Below are positions 63,428 through 64,000 of a stretch of 64,000 bases of DNA, piece after piece. Location of the stretch: contig JAIUMV010000009.1 of assembly GCA_022565395.1 (NCBI GenBank), positions 62,001 through 126,000 of the forward strand, read 5' to 3'. Numbering within the stretch: the first letter of the stretch is position 1; every line of letters begins with the position of its first letter. The stretch is from Marinobacter sp. GTDB lineage: Bacteria; Pseudomonadota; Gammaproteobacteria; Pseudomonadales; Oleiphilaceae. Under the pieces are notes generated by a model. The model ran no database searches. It was not told the DNA's origin and was given only the letters and a program-made list of their open reading frames with translations. Both the position numbers and the translations under genes were made by a program.

Positions 63428-64000
63428 TCAAATCTGCGCTGCGAGGCGACTCCCTTGATTAATGGCACGCTTGGCATCCAGCTCGGCCGCCACATCGGCA
63501 CCACCGATCAGATGCACCGGCTTACCAGCATTCTCAAGACCTTGTTGCAGTTCCCGCAGGGGCTCCTGGCCCGCACAGATGATGATGGTGTCCACCGCTA
63601 GCACTTTGTCCTGCCCTTCCGCAGCCCCTTTCGGTGTCACGGTGATATGCAGACCCTCATCGTCAATGCGGCGGTAGCTCACCCCGGGGATCATCTGGAC
63701 ATTGCGGTGCTTCAACGAGGTACGGTGGATCCAGCCAGTAGTTTTGCCCAGATCTTTACCCACTTTGGAGGCCTTGCGCTGGAGCAGATACACCTCTCGG
63801 GCAGGCTCTGGCAGCACCGGCTGCACACCCTTGATGCCACCACGGTGATCCACACTCAGATCGACACCCCACTCTTTCATGAAGTGGGCAGTGTTAAGGG
63901 ATGGCGACTCGCCCTGATGCACAATAAATTCAGAGACATCAAAACCGATACCACCAGCGCCGATGACAGCCACCTTCTGGCCCACCGGTTTACGACCAAG
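63428..64000 (-). CDS. fadH: 2,4-dienoyl-CoA reductase (FadH), C-terminal part
   Basis: The gene runs off the window end; about 190 residues remain. They form the C-terminal NAD(P)-binding half of NADPH-dependent 2,4-dienoyl-CoA reductase: VAVIGAGGIGFDVSEF, LQRKASKVGKDLGKTTGWIH and ICAGQEPLRELQQGL. The enzyme reduces 2,4-dienoyl-CoA made from unsaturated fatty acids. The GTG at 63983-63985 is internal; the frame continues upstream. Confidence 0.92.
   Translation of the reverse strand, partial: LGRKPVGQKVAVIGAGGIGFDVSEFIVHQGESPSLNTAHFMKEWGVDLSVDHRGGIKGVQPVLPEPAREVYLLQRKASKVGKDLGKTTGWIHRTSLKHRNVQMIPGVSYRRIDDEGLHITVTPKGAAEGQDKVLAVDTIIICAGQEPLRELQQGLENAGKPVHLIGGADVAAELDAKRAINQGSRLAAQI

Overview
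This window looks like chromosome from a free-living, probably marine gammaproteobacterium. The signs are a GC-rich, densely packed genome, the order thrS-infC-rpmI-rplT-pheS-pheT-ihfA-merR-tRNA-Pro, a BCCT osmolyte carrier, a TAXI-type TRAP transporter, a PEP-CTERM protein and an RND/YCF48/DUF1329 cluster. A relative of Pseudomonadales/Cellvibrionales in the broad sense is an inference; no rRNA or other decisive marker is present. I see no prophage, insertion sequence or CRISPR array.

Layout. 1-1.7 kb: end of a 7TM transglutaminase-like gene and its ATP-grasp partner. 1.9-5.4 kb: a DEAD/DEAH helicase with no canonical start codon, and a BCCT transporter. 5.6-16.4 kb: a catabolic island with an alcohol and an aldehyde dehydrogenase, a 3-hydroxyacyl-CoA dehydrogenase, an IclR regulator, a thiolase, a glutaryl-CoA dehydrogenase and a PimC/PimD-like acyl-CoA dehydrogenase pair. 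Together these suggest beta-oxidation of an odd-chain dicarboxylic acid through glutaryl-CoA. An IclR-type palindrome lies before the thiolase. Copies of a structured intergenic repeat lie at both ends of the island. 16.4-22.2 kb: small envelope genes, a PEP-CTERM gene behind a sigma-54 promoter, and a TraF-like barrel followed by two lipoproteins. 22.3-30.5 kb: an RNase J-like nuclease, then TlpA-DUF4266-DUF3570, a DUF1501/DUF1800-like pair on the other strand, and ApbE.

30.6-37.5 kb: pirin, then a cyanate cluster (cynS, cynD, cynB, cynA) divergent from a PAS/AAA+ sigma-54 activator (cynF). The intergenic region holds a -24/-12 promoter and three ACGA-N4-TCGT palindromes. 37.5-45.1 kb: tRNA-Pro(GGG) and the translation/IHF cluster, with infC starting at ATT. 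45.3-49 kb: TRAP transporter. 49.1-54.3 kb: RND transporter, YCF48-like protein and DUF1329 protein. 54.5-58.2 kb: pepN, DUF2797, DUF1315. 58.26-58.39 kb: a perfect Fur box overlapping a promoter and followed by a short terminator-ended transcript with no evident gene, a candidate iron-regulated small RNA. 58.4-64 kb: nadK, a metallophosphoesterase, a rhomboid protease, DUF1853, a coiled-coil protein and the C-terminal part of a 2,4-dienoyl-CoA reductase.

The best candidates for something undescribed are the Fur-box small RNA, the structured repeat whose stems covary between copies, the cyn and PEP-CTERM sigma-54 control regions, and the possible flavinylation site in the DUF3570 protein.
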